Shown piece after piece: positions 45,020 through 55,355 of a DNA stretch of 64,000 bases; the first letter of the stretch is position 1; each line of letters opens with the position of its first letter. The DNA is from Monilinia fructicola. Its lineage: Eukaryota > Ascomycota > Leotiomycetes > Helotiales > Sclerotiniaceae. Position numbers and translations under genes: made by a program. The stretch is from NCBI GenBank assembly GCA_008692225.1, contig VICG01000012.1, positions 372,001 through 436,000 on the forward strand, written 5' to 3'. Below the pieces are notes generated by a model that had not been told where the DNA came from, made no database searches, and was given only the letters and a program-made list of their open reading frames with translations.

Positions 45020-47812
45020 TCTCATATATTGATTTTGAGTATGGTGGGATGAGTATGTTCATTCGATTTCATGATTTATGAGCCTGCATAGTTTTTGATA
45101 CCCGGATTATGGAGTTGTTATCATTTTGCCATCATTGATGTGATACCTCCAAGTATTTGTGGGTATCTGTTCATTTACTTTCGAGCCAAAGACTTCAAGT
45201 GTTGCAAAACATTCCGCCTGGAATAGAATGGGGCCGTGTTGATTGGTACTTTTTATTGAAAACTGATATCATCAAATTTCATGATCTCGTCCGTGTCACT
45301 TGTATCAGGTCTCTATTCCTTTCACCAGTCGATTCTCAATTTATCCCATACTCCATCTAAAGGAATTTCATATCTCCAGGGTTCTAGGCCGCCACAAAGT
45401 CTTAATTAGAGGATCTCTCCTTCAAGCCAGTTGTCTGTATAGTTGCAAAGACAAGCTATTATGCAGATTTCCTCGATACTTCACCAACTACCCCCACTGC
45501 TCTCTAGACCCAATTCTATCCACATAAATTGTATCAGTCCAGCCAATTTTTCGCGTTTTCACTCCATCACGTGATACATACATCTGTACTGCTTGAGCCG
45601 GTGGTACCATTGCTCTTTCATATAATTCATATAATCTCGTCCGATATTTTGAATAGAATATTCGCTGCCTAGATCTCTGAATATTAGGAGAGGGTTATGA
45701 GTGTGAATACTTTGATCGTCAATTAAAAGGGATTCACTGGTACGCATTTCTAGTTTGAGACTTTGAGAAATAGTCTAGTCGTGTTTTCAGTTTAAGGGAA
45801 TGTATCGGTCTCAATAAGATGATCTATAGTTAATAGGGTAATGTGAAGGAATGAGCTGAAGCGGCAGTGCGTACAATATCACTATATGATAATTGAATCA
45901 AATATAACACGATCAATTATAAGTCATTTATACGGCGGTCGTCCAAGATCCACTTACAGGCACGTTCTCTACATGCCATAAGCATTTATAACGCATACCT
46001 GGAATGTAAGAACTCAACTCATCCTCACCTCATTATACTCACCCCCCAGCACCAACCGTTCCACTCTCGAAATTCTCCCTACAGTACCGCCAGCCAATTC
46101 CACAACGCGCATACCACGCAGAAATCCAAGCTCCGCGCACCACCACAACATATAAAACAAGCACAGGCTTCCCCTCAGCCCTAAATCATCCGGACCACCC
46201 AACCACCAGTCAAAACGTCGCGCATGCGTATTATCTCCGCACATACATACATACATACATACATGGTCCTCCTCTCCTCTCTATAATCCATCTAGAGAAT
46301 ACTCGCAGATGCCAGGAGAACACGACATTCCGCTGTACACGGGCTTGGGAACGGGGAGGAACTTGAAGATTCGTGCATGCGATCCCGGGGATGGGATATT
46401 GTATCTGCGTTGGGATGAGCAACGCGTGATGTGTTTGGCGTCGGCTTTGGATTTTGCGCTCGTCGCTCTTCTGCAGGTGTTACGGGCTTGGCGATCATCG
46501 CTTGGCTGGTGTTGAGGTGAGGGGTTCTTTGGGTGGATTGTTCGGGGGTGGAGGGATTCGGAATCTTGATGGGTTGGGTTTGTTGCGTTGGGTTGGGTTG
46601 CTGATGGGCTTTGGGTTATAGGCTGTCGAGGGTTGTTGTATTTTTTGCAGGGATTGGATTGCTGGTGGCTCTTGTTTGGTTGGGGAGTGGAGGGGCGGTT
46701 ACTTTTGTTTCTATTGGTTGTTTTTGGCTTTGGTTTGAGGTTTGAGAATTGAGAATTGAGCTTTGGAGCAGCACTAAACGAGTTGGGCTGGTTGATGTTA
46801 GGCTTCATCTAAATCTTTTTAGGGAGTGGAGATTATTGGGTTATTGGCGGGGAGTTGATCTGTGGCATGCCGTGGTCTAATTGCGGACAGGAGACTGAGG
46901 ATTATGGGAATGGGTGTGAGATCAAGGAGGATGAGAGATGTGCTGTCTGATGTAAAGGCAGAGTAAGTAAGCTTCATGTTGGTTTTTTGTATAATGTAAA
47001 GTGTCAAGTTTACAGTCAGTAAAATCCATTCAGTCTGATTTGATTGTCGAGAGGAAAAATCTCATAGGTATGAGGATGTACTATTCGATATTTAGAAAAG
47101 AGGGCATCCAATTTAATTGACTTATTGAATAGATCAGGAATACTAGTTTCATTGATAAGTACAACGGTTCTTTCAGGTTCTACTGAATAAATTCAAGTAA
47201 GACAATTATGTTACTGCTATTTGATATCAACAGACCAAGACTAAAAATAAGAACGACTCAGTTTGCGGTATTATTTCCATCCCGATAGACTCAGCAAAAG
47301 TGCCCATGGAACCCGAGAAGATCAACTGGAGAAACTAGACATATCAATCTTAGATACTAGGAGTATGATAGCGGATCGGCGAGCAATAATGGAGTCTACC
47401 GAATGCTAGAGTTCTAACCCAATCTAGGTTTCTGGCACCATTGCCAAAGTGCACTTCCAACACAATGAGCCAAAAAGGAAGGCCAAAAGATCCCTACCAT
47501 AGCAATGAATCTACCAATGCCATAAAAAGGATAGCAAGTATAATGTTGTCGTCAAATATATCTAGAAACAGGAAACGTCACAACTGCGAAAACGAAATGA
47601 AAACTCTCAAACTTCAAAAGAACTACTTCTAAAGAACGCTACAGAAAAGGCAAAAAAAAAACTTGACAACGACAAGCATATCGAGAACAAGGAATCCTAA
47701 ACAACTAGATACTGTATTGAATGCCAATACAAGACCGGTAAGATTCAATTACCTGGGGTTTCTTGCGGAGGTATAGGCTGATACAAATCAAGGGCTGCTC
47801 GATAGAATAAAC
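45020..47812. other. Intergenic, no supported gene
   Basis: Overlapping frames occur on both strands at 46281-46808 (for example 175 codons minus, Asn/Pro/Ser/Lys-rich), but the composition is low-complexity and no motif is present. A catacatacatacat repeat lies at 46242-46264. An A-rich stretch at 47440-47700 has short frames only. Confidence 0.4.
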
Positions 47813-48271
47813 GTGGATAATGAGGCTGAGCAAAGAGTAGCAGCTGAAATGATTCAAGGAGATGTCGGTAGTATAAGGAGATTTGTGGTTATAGATGTAG
47901 ATGATAGATTCATACGATTGGCAACCGCGGAAGCCCACCGCACTAGCCGTCGGGGCTTGAACGGGAACGAAGTTAACATCGAGAAGGATAAAGTGACAGT
48001 ACCAGAGCTAGCGCTATTTGGACTGTCAAGTAATAAACGATACTGCATTACATACGACATCTTTATCCGAAAGATGCAAGCGAAGGGCAGAATCACACTT
48101 ACGAATGTTGAAAGAACAAAAGCGGACAGGGCCAGACCAGAAGAAGCCGAAGTTAAACAAGGCCCACTCAGTTCAGCCGTAGGTCCACCAGAGGCACAAG
48201 TTGCAGAAACGATGGGATTGGACCCAAGGGTATACTCCTCAGTAGTAGAAACTGACTGGCTAACACTATAG
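47813..48271 (+). CDS. Possible protein fragment, unrecognised
   Basis: The open frame of about 150 codons has protein-like composition: EQRVAAEMIQGDVGSIRRFV, VIDVDDRFIRLATAEAHRTS, then PEEAEVKQGPLSSAVGPPEA and a C-terminus VETDWLTL. It begins in the frame without a clear ATG in good context (first internal Met at MIQGD). The frame upstream (DTNQGLLDRINV) reads as protein but is cut by stops, so this may be the 3' part of a decayed gene. I recognise no family. Confidence is limited because no splice model extends it. Confidence 0.3.
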   Translation: MDNEAEQRVAAEMIQGDVGSIRRFVVIDVDDRFIRLATAEAHRTSRRGLNGNEVNIEKDKVTVPELALFGLSSNKRYCITYDIFIRKMQAKGRITLTNVERTKADRARPEEAEVKQGPLSSAVGPPEAQVAETMGLDPRVYSSVVETDWLTL

Positions 48272-49080
48272 GAAGATCTATCAGCACCAGAGCTCAACCA
48301 TAGACGTCGCCATTAATGAGAAGACGCATGTAATGACAACCGATGGGCGCAACGTGAGGATGATGAGAAATCTAAGAACCAGAACAAGAGGAAGCCGAAC
48401 AGTCACCGGATATCGTGGAGGGGCGTATTGAGAATAATTTTGAACCCAGAAAAAGTGATGCGTAAACTCATGACTTCTCGTGCCTTTATCCTGTTTTACT
48501 CTCCCTCCTCAAATACAAAAATTAAAACTATATGGTGTGGTGTGGTGGTGTAATATATATGTATAGGGGTATGAAGTGTCTGCATAATTGTGGTTTCTGG
48601 TGGCGAGATTGAGGCGAAACATTGATTCCTGTAATCGATATGTAAGAGAGAACATCTCAGTACCTGACGTAGCTCAAAGCTAGATGAGCAGATGGGATAC
48701 TTGTATCGTTCATAGCATAAACTTGGAAAGTCTTGCTATCGAATTAAATGAAGATGGAAGTCGCCCCTACATCAGAAGTGTAACAACGCAACACAGCCCA
48801 GCAAAGAATCTCGTAGAGCCGCATTCAATCCTAGAATTCGACATACCATTCAATACACCAAGAATACTTGCAAGATTGGCCTTAATACTTTGCTGATATA
48901 TGATACCATTCCGTGATTGCAAGAATGGATTTATAGCCGGGCTGTTATTCGAATCAATGGGGCCACCGATTCCCTATCACCACACCTCCATTTCCATTCA
49001 TCGTCGATCTATCTTCCAATCATCCGGTATCCTACGACTCTGATTCCCAGAAATCCTCATGAATTGTCCCCCTGATCCCT
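48272..49080. other. Intergenic, no gene seen
   Basis: This lies between the weak frame at 47813 and the minus-strand gene ending at 49081. A tggtgtggtgtggtggtgta repeat lies at about 48534-48553. The 70-codon frame at 48684-48896 is not convincing. Confidence 0.5.
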
Positions 49081-49539
49081 TCAAATAACCCTAAACATAT
49101 TACTCTTCACTCCCCTCCCGAATCCATCCGTAACGGGCTTCCCCCCCTCATAAGAAACACCCGCTGCTCCTTCCCTTCCCTCCATCTTTGCCCTCAGCTC
49201 CTCATCCATTTCAGCGATAGTTTTCCTCTTCATTTTCACCTGTTCTTTTCCCTTCTCTCCATTTTTTGAATGTGTCTTCTCTCCCACATCAACGCCATGT
49301 TCCCTCTGATCCTTTTCGCCACTTTCCTCCTTCCTCATTTTAGACACTACTTGATCTCCTGGCGCACCCTTCTCCTTGGAATTTAAACTTCCATCTTCGT
49401 GATAATTTCTCAATATGATGGGTATTGAAGCTCGAATACCATGAAGGTGTACCGACACTGAAATCCGCGGAATCATGATTGCAGACCGCGAGGCACAAGT
49501 CGCACTGCTGATGATTCTTGGAATTCTTCCGGTAAACAT
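49081..49539 (-). CDS. Small conserved-looking mitochondrial-type protein
   Basis: This is a single-exon frame of 152 residues. The N-terminus MFTGRIPRIISSATCASRSA is rich in Arg and Ser and lacks acidic residues for over 45 positions, as in a mitochondrial presequence. The middle is very hydrophilic (Lys/Glu/Gly). The C-terminus is the ordered-looking part: KRKTIAEMDEELRAKMEGRE, then GGKPVTDGFGRGVKSNMFRV-I. The pattern of a helical EELRAKMEGREG segment followed by a Gly-rich RGVKxNMFR end occurs in small uncharacterised fungal proteins that I recall, with no known function. No partner genes are evident nearby. Confidence 0.7.
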   Translation of the reverse strand: MFTGRIPRIISSATCASRSAIMIPRISVSVHLHGIRASIPIILRNYHEDGSLNSKEKGAPGDQVVSKMRKEESGEKDQREHGVDVGEKTHSKNGEKGKEQVKMKRKTIAEMDEELRAKMEGREGAAGVSYEGGKPVTDGFGRGVKSNMFRVI

Positions 49540-51289
49540 GGTTGTCGAAGGCTCAACACGGGAATAATCTGATCCAACCCCAACCCCAAGCCTTTGATAG
49601 ATATTGAGAGATTGAGAGATTGATGGACGTCTCTCTCTTCATCGTGGTCACCTCACTAGTAAAATGGAGCTATCAAAAATTACGTCATTGGGCGCGTGAT
49701 CAGCTGATCTCCTCTAGACTCTGATCATCTTAACCTTCTCCCTTTCCACATTTAGAGCAACCCACTTTTCCTGAACCCCTTCCACAAAGCGTTACACGGC
49801 CCAATTCCTTCCTACCAAGTGGAATTTTGGTTGTTTCAAAGATCTAGATCCGGGATATTGGGAGGCTGAAGTTGATGCTAGATGATAGCTAGGATGAGAT
49901 GAACCTATGATTTTTTGGCTATTGGGTATGGTGGATAACATCCATATAGCCTGATAGCTAAGTACGTATCATCATATATAACCCATGTACCATAAGTTTC
50001 TAAGGCTGTTCGAAGACTAGAAGTGGTTTCTTTCGAAAATTTGGATTCTACACCATCAGCAGCGGCTAGCCGAAGGAGATCGATGAGTTTACTGTTCTCC
50101 CCTGAGCATCAAAAATATACCTTCCAATCCTCTAAACTCCCCCCCCCCTTCCCGCGCGGTCAATTGCCGTTGTTTTGGCTTTTGCCCCTCTAATCTTATA
50201 ATATTCTCAGGTTTCTTCGTATCGCGAACACAGCTTTGTCTCCTTGGACTCGGATACTTGCCTCTGCGTCTTGAGCTCATTCTTCTTTTGGCGCTTTCGC
50301 TAAACTACCATGTAGTCATGGCGATTCATCTTCTTCTGATCTCTCGCCGTTGTCTTGTTCCGTTTGGTTTTCTGGCCAGTTTCTGGTAGTCATCCATTTG
50401 TTATTGAATTCTCTCCTGATTGTAGTTCAATGGGACCTAATTGAAAGTTATTTCTATTTTTTCCGCGTTTTGCCTACAAAATATGGCTACATTAGATACA
50501 TATGGCCAGAACGTTTGGTTACCAGTTTGGTGATTTTGGTCTTCTAGGTCCGATGCTCTTCTGGTACTCATACCGCGAACAGCTATAAATGGTGTTGTAG
50601 AAGAGTTTATTATTTCTTGTGCATACTCCATACATACACAGATACATAGATATATATATAGATCTTCAGGTTCTTGCCAGCTGTTCTTGCGTTGTGTATA
50701 TTTCCTCCCACTTAGTACTCAAGTTTCTTCCAGCGACCTCAGATACTTGAGTTCAAGGCGTTCTCTACATTCCATTCTGCGGGGTTCGTCTCCATAGGTC
50801 TCGCCCTTTACTAAACTTTATCCTTGGTGGCGCATTGGTGGCTCTGGCCATATCTATTTGGTGTGACTTTCGGGAGGGCTTAGTACGCTGATATGGAAAA
50901 CATTATGACATTTTAACTTCTCCAGGAGTTTCAGATGTGAAACTTGTAGTCCGATCATTTCAACACTTCAAATTGTTCCAGTTTCTTTGGTCCCAGGTTC
51001 GCACAATTTCTGTCTGCGGATAAGTTCCTACAGGAAAACCACACAAAAACCCTGGCTTTAAACAATTGTTTCTTGTTTATGATGGTAATATTTTGCTTGA
51101 AGGCTATGGCAGTATGTATGATCGTCTAATGATTCTGTGTGCAGCGATTTGAATCGCTTTGCGAATTGCAGCATCTTTAGATTTTTGTTGCGGATCCATG
51201 TTTGTCTGGAAAGGTGGTAAGATTACATTTTGCCCCATTTGCTTCGAATAATTAATGATAATTTCGTTTTTATCAATGATTAAAGTTGA
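49540..51289. other. Intergenic, possible transposon-derived remnants
   Basis: A 63-codon minus frame (50280-50089) and a 64-codon minus frame (50631-50437) show no motif. On the minus strand, 50890-50680 reads as protein with two stops (pieces such as ATNAPPRIKFSKGRDLWRR and TKWEEIYTTQEQLART), which looks like an old coding remnant, perhaps of a mobile element. Nothing here can be named. Confidence 0.35.
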
Positions 51290-52430
51290 ACGGCGCCTAA
51301 ATAGATTTCAAATGAACTGAAGAATGAAAGTCTCCTTCCTATTCATTGTCTAGTCAAATATAGTAAGATAACGAAGATAATATGATGAAGACCACTTAAA
51401 TACTTAAACATAAGATTACATTTTATTGCTTTTCGTGACGGTACATCAATTCTCTACTTTTATATCGTATTTATTCAATGTAATGGTTTGCTTGTCACGT
51501 AATAGCCGTATATAGTAACCCATATAATTAAAGAATGAGATTAGAATTTACATTTCAGTTATACATCTCAATTCTTATCATAGGAAATTGATATGTATTT
51601 AACTTCATTATCTCTATTTATATAATAATTAAAGTTCTTAAAGCTTTTTGATAGAGATTATATTGTTTTTTCTATAAAATAATTAATATTTTATTAGGAA
51701 GTGACCTTCCTAATAGATTCACCTATTATACTTACTAGTATTAATAGGAAAGAATCTTTAATCCTTTTCTTTTATCTATATAGATAACTATACTATTTTA
51801 GTTCAGCCCTCTCTATTTCCCGTCCCTTATTAAATATATAGTATCGTATATACATTTTAGATTAGTATTAGTATTATTATAATATAATAAAATTTTTATA
51901 ATTGTATAATTATTAATACATTATTATTATTTTTAAATATTAACCTTACTATCTACGTAGTATTATTTAAAGTCTATACTAGGGTAAACATTTATAAAAT
52001 AATATATTTTTTACTCCTTTTTATATATTATAAAATTTTAATTTCTAAGAATTTATAAATTTTTAATAAATTCATCGCTTTATTATAATTTTTAAAAATA
52101 AAGTTCATTTTTGATTTAATTTTTTTTTATCCCGGCGTAGACCTGAAATAATACTAATAAGATTGTTATAAAACAATATATATAGAGAGAGTACTAAGGC
52201 GTTAGAGCGAAGTCAGACATATCACGTGACTGTTATGACATCAACAAAATCATTAAGCATTTTTTAATAATTATAATCTTACCTTTACAATCACATCACT
52301 TCTCTAATATTCTTACAAAGGTCTTATACGATTTGACAAGGAGTATATCACCTATTGAATATATATATATATTTAACAAAATGAAGCTTATGCGTTTAAC
52401 TTTATTGAATTTTATTAAATCTTTCGATTA
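51290..52430. other. AT-rich island, RIP-like
   Basis: Composition changes sharply. The 60-base line at 51841-51900 has 7 G or C, and 52021-52080 has 6. Sequence is full of TA, ATTA and TATA, with no open frame. Such islands in filamentous ascomycetes are usually transposon copies mutated by repeat-induced point mutation (C to T). The original element cannot be recognised. The edges are about 51290 and 52430, and normal composition returns before the gene at 52697. Confidence 0.7.
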
Positions 52431-52696
52431 AAGAGCCACTAGCCTTTATAAGAGAGATAAGCCCGCTTAATTAAGGTTAGTAAGTAGCCCTGGAGATTGA
52501 TGATCAATGCAATAAATAATTAGGTCTAACTTACAATATCTAAACAAACACTACACAACACAACACAACATGATAAACTCTACCTAGTAACCGTCCCTCA
52601 ATGCGAATCTTCCCTAAGAACATCACATTCCCTAATCAATCACTTAATAACTCATTCATTCTCAGTTACTCAGTCAAATAGCATAATCAATAAAAC

Positions 52697-54755
52697 ATGT
52701 GTCTTTGTTTGTTCTGGCTCAAGTGTAGATGTAAGATCTTCACACAGAATGAAATTGATAGTGGCAATAAACACGTCATTGATGACTGCGGATCTCAATC
52801 TCAAGGTGAATTACCTTCAACGCGTTTGGGAAAGGACGAAGACACAAAGATGCCAATGATCTCTCGAGCTCCAAGTAAACAAGAACAACTTAATAATATT
52901 CCTTCAATTATAGATTCCAACAGTGTTAAGCATCTTGGAAAAGAAAAGAAGAATCTTATGAAACCATCTCATAAATCTCACCCAAGAAGAGCGCAGACGA
53001 CGAAAATTCCAAGAATTACGAGAGCTTCAAGAAGGAGTACGGGATCTTGAGAGATGCAATTATGAATGAAATAGAGATGGACGAATCAACCCCAGATGAT
53101 TTGAAAGAAACCGGCGCAGGAAATGGTGACTTATCTCAAACAGATGTCATTGACTACGCCACTTTCAAAGATGTCAACGGAAAGCCAATAGATCCTCCCA
53201 CGCTTTCAAGAAGCAGTCGAAAGAAGAGAAAGGTCCAAGTCGATGGCGTTGACCATGCACACGATGTCAATCAAGATGAAAAATTGAGCGATGACGAGTA
53301 CAAGCACAGAGTCGCGTATGCCCTAGAACAAAATAAGAAGAATCTCGATTTGGATGAGGTTAATGCTCGGCTGAAAGAAAACCCCAGTTTGTACCAAACT
53401 TCTAGTGAGAAGAGCAGCTCAGACATTGAAGTCAATGCAAATAATATCTTCCAAAATGGCAAGAAAGTACCCTCAGGAGCTGCTCTGTGTAATCAAATAC
53501 TAAGCTCTACTGGTAACGGGAACAAGAGGCTTAGCTTTTCTGAGAAAAGGCGAAATAAACCATTGAAGCTTTCTCCTACCTTAGTCAATGACGAGTCTGT
53601 TTTCAATTGGGGAAGAGCTGTCGGCGATACAAAGAATGATGGCTACATGGATAGTCGAATCGATAAAAGCAATGAGAACAGCAAAAATAAAATACCAACA
53701 GAAGACGAGAAATCCTCGAACAAAGAAGCTTTCCCTTCGTCTGTTCTCGAAAGAGGAACAATCTTCTTTTTCAATGGTCCAAGAGTGAACGCTGCCGATC
53801 AAACTCAGGGCATCGAAGATGTGGCGCGAACCTTCTTCGCCCTGCGACCATTCCTTCCTAAACCTATTGAAAAAGATTCATTCGGGGATAATAGAGATGC
53901 CGGATTATTCTCTTTGTCGAAGAAGAAGTGGCCAAAAAGCATGCAGGATAAGTTATCGTGCTTTGTGGATAAGGCAGTTCTGGGTATCAAAGAGTTAAAG
54001 GAGTACCTGGCTAGGTATGTGTCTCAAGTCCCAAATCCTTTCCGACATTGAAATCGACGTCGATACAATGATTTACTTTGCAATTAGAGCTGACTAAAGC
54101 CGAATAGTCGCTCAAAGCTCTCGCTTGTAAAGCCCAATGCAGAAGGAAGGTATGCTATAATCTATACAGACCGGAAATCCTATCTTGCATACTACATTTT
54201 CTACCCACACACCTTGGAAGTCTGGGACGAACTGGGTATTAACAAAAAGGGCTCATTTGTATGCTCAATTGAAAATCCAACAGTAAAAGGTCTGGCCAAT
54301 GCGACGATTGATAATCCAGCCAGATATACAGAGGAACTACAAGAGAAATTCAGGAATTTGCGATGGGGGTCCCTGATTCCTGGACATTTGACTGATGAGG
54401 GTACTCAAATATTGATCTTTGGTGAGGAACAATCGGTGGATAGCAAGAAGGAAGAGAGTACTGGCCCAGAAGATGAGAAGAATACATTGGACCAGGAGGT
54501 AAGATCTCTCAAGCTCATCGAGTCTCTTAATCTTTAGCTCTTCCAGCTTTACAAAAGCTCTCCCAAGTGACTGAGTAGTGAAGATCTTCCGCCTCACTTG
54601 GTCAAATAATCACACTGAAATATGGAGAAACATTAACGCTGACTTGCTTCAAATAGGATCACGATCGTGCCAAAGGCTTGAAGGAAGACGACCCCATATT
54701 TACCGAACTCATCCTGAGTGCAGAGGAATCTTCTCATATGCAAACGACATGGTAG
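52697..54755 (+). CDS. Conserved fungal nuclear-type protein, start unresolved
   Basis: The secure part runs from 53062: exons 53062-54014, 54108-54498 and 54657-54755, with introns of 93 and 158 nt (GTATGT..ATAG, GTAAGA..ATAG); 480 residues. The C-terminal half has a recognisable order: RGTIFFFNGPRVNAADQTQG, then ARTFFALRPFLPKPI, LFSLSKKKWPKSMQDKL, AIIYTDRKSYLAYYIFYP and EKFRNLRWGSLIPGHLTDEG. It resembles fungal proteins often auto-named 'BTB domain transcription factor', although I see no BTB fold. The N-terminal half is charged and disordered with a basic RSSRKKRK motif. Upstream, 52697-53040 also reads as protein and joins the rest only if single extra bases are ignored at 52981-52983 and 53041-53043, giving a coiled-coil segment. 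It begins 270 bp after the AT-rich island. Confidence 0.7.
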
Positions 54756-54988
54756 AGAAAATCGAAAGTATTGTTTAAGTCGTGAACGTATTAGTCTTGA
54801 CAACGAAGTTACAACAGAGAAGTCTGAATATAACATCGTTTGCTCTGTGGAAGTAGGGGAGTAACTGTAGCTTCAACGCGTTTATAATAGATCCAGGCGC
54901 TAGGTTTTGAGTTGTGGAAAACTCCAAGACGAGAACAGATGGAACGGTTTGAATTGCGGAGTATAGAGCGAAATAGAATAGAATTAGG

Positions 54989-55020
54989 GTGTAGGTGTAG
55001 GTGTAGGTGTGGGTGTGGGT
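54989..55020. repeat. GTGTAG/GTGTGG hexamer repeat
   Basis: Three GTGTAG units are followed by two GTGTGG units and a partial GT, and the array is preceded by ttaggg. It lies just downstream of the 52697 gene. Confidence 0.9.
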
Positions 55021-55304
55021 ATGATACACACAGCATTATCAGAATCAAAATTCCGTTCCTAGTAACACGATGCGCAGATTTCCTGGTACGGCTGATCATG
55101 CGGTGCACAGCAGTGTAGATTGCATGAATCATGATATGCACGTCTTAGGTCTGGTTTGCGAATCGCAATTCTGGACTGAGAATTACGCAATTAGCTGCGC
55201 ATGTAAGTATCATGGTAGATGAACCTCTATGCCATCCTGTATTCCATTCTTGTGCTTTTATTGTTGCGCGGTGGGTGGAGCTTGATGTCTCATTTTGTGT
55301 TTGT

Positions 55305-55355
55305 GGTGTGTGGTACGTGGTGGTGTGTGGTACGTGGTGGTGCATGGTACATGGT
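55305..55355. repeat. 17-bp tandem repeat, three copies
   Basis: The unit ggtgtgtggtacgtggt occurs twice without change (55305-55321, 55322-55338) and a third time with two substitutions (55339-55355). Confidence 0.9.

Noticed and set aside
46014..46808. Minus-strand frames up to 175 codons
   Set aside because: Asn/Pro/Ser-rich low complexity, overlapping alternatives on both strands, and no motif or splice signals.
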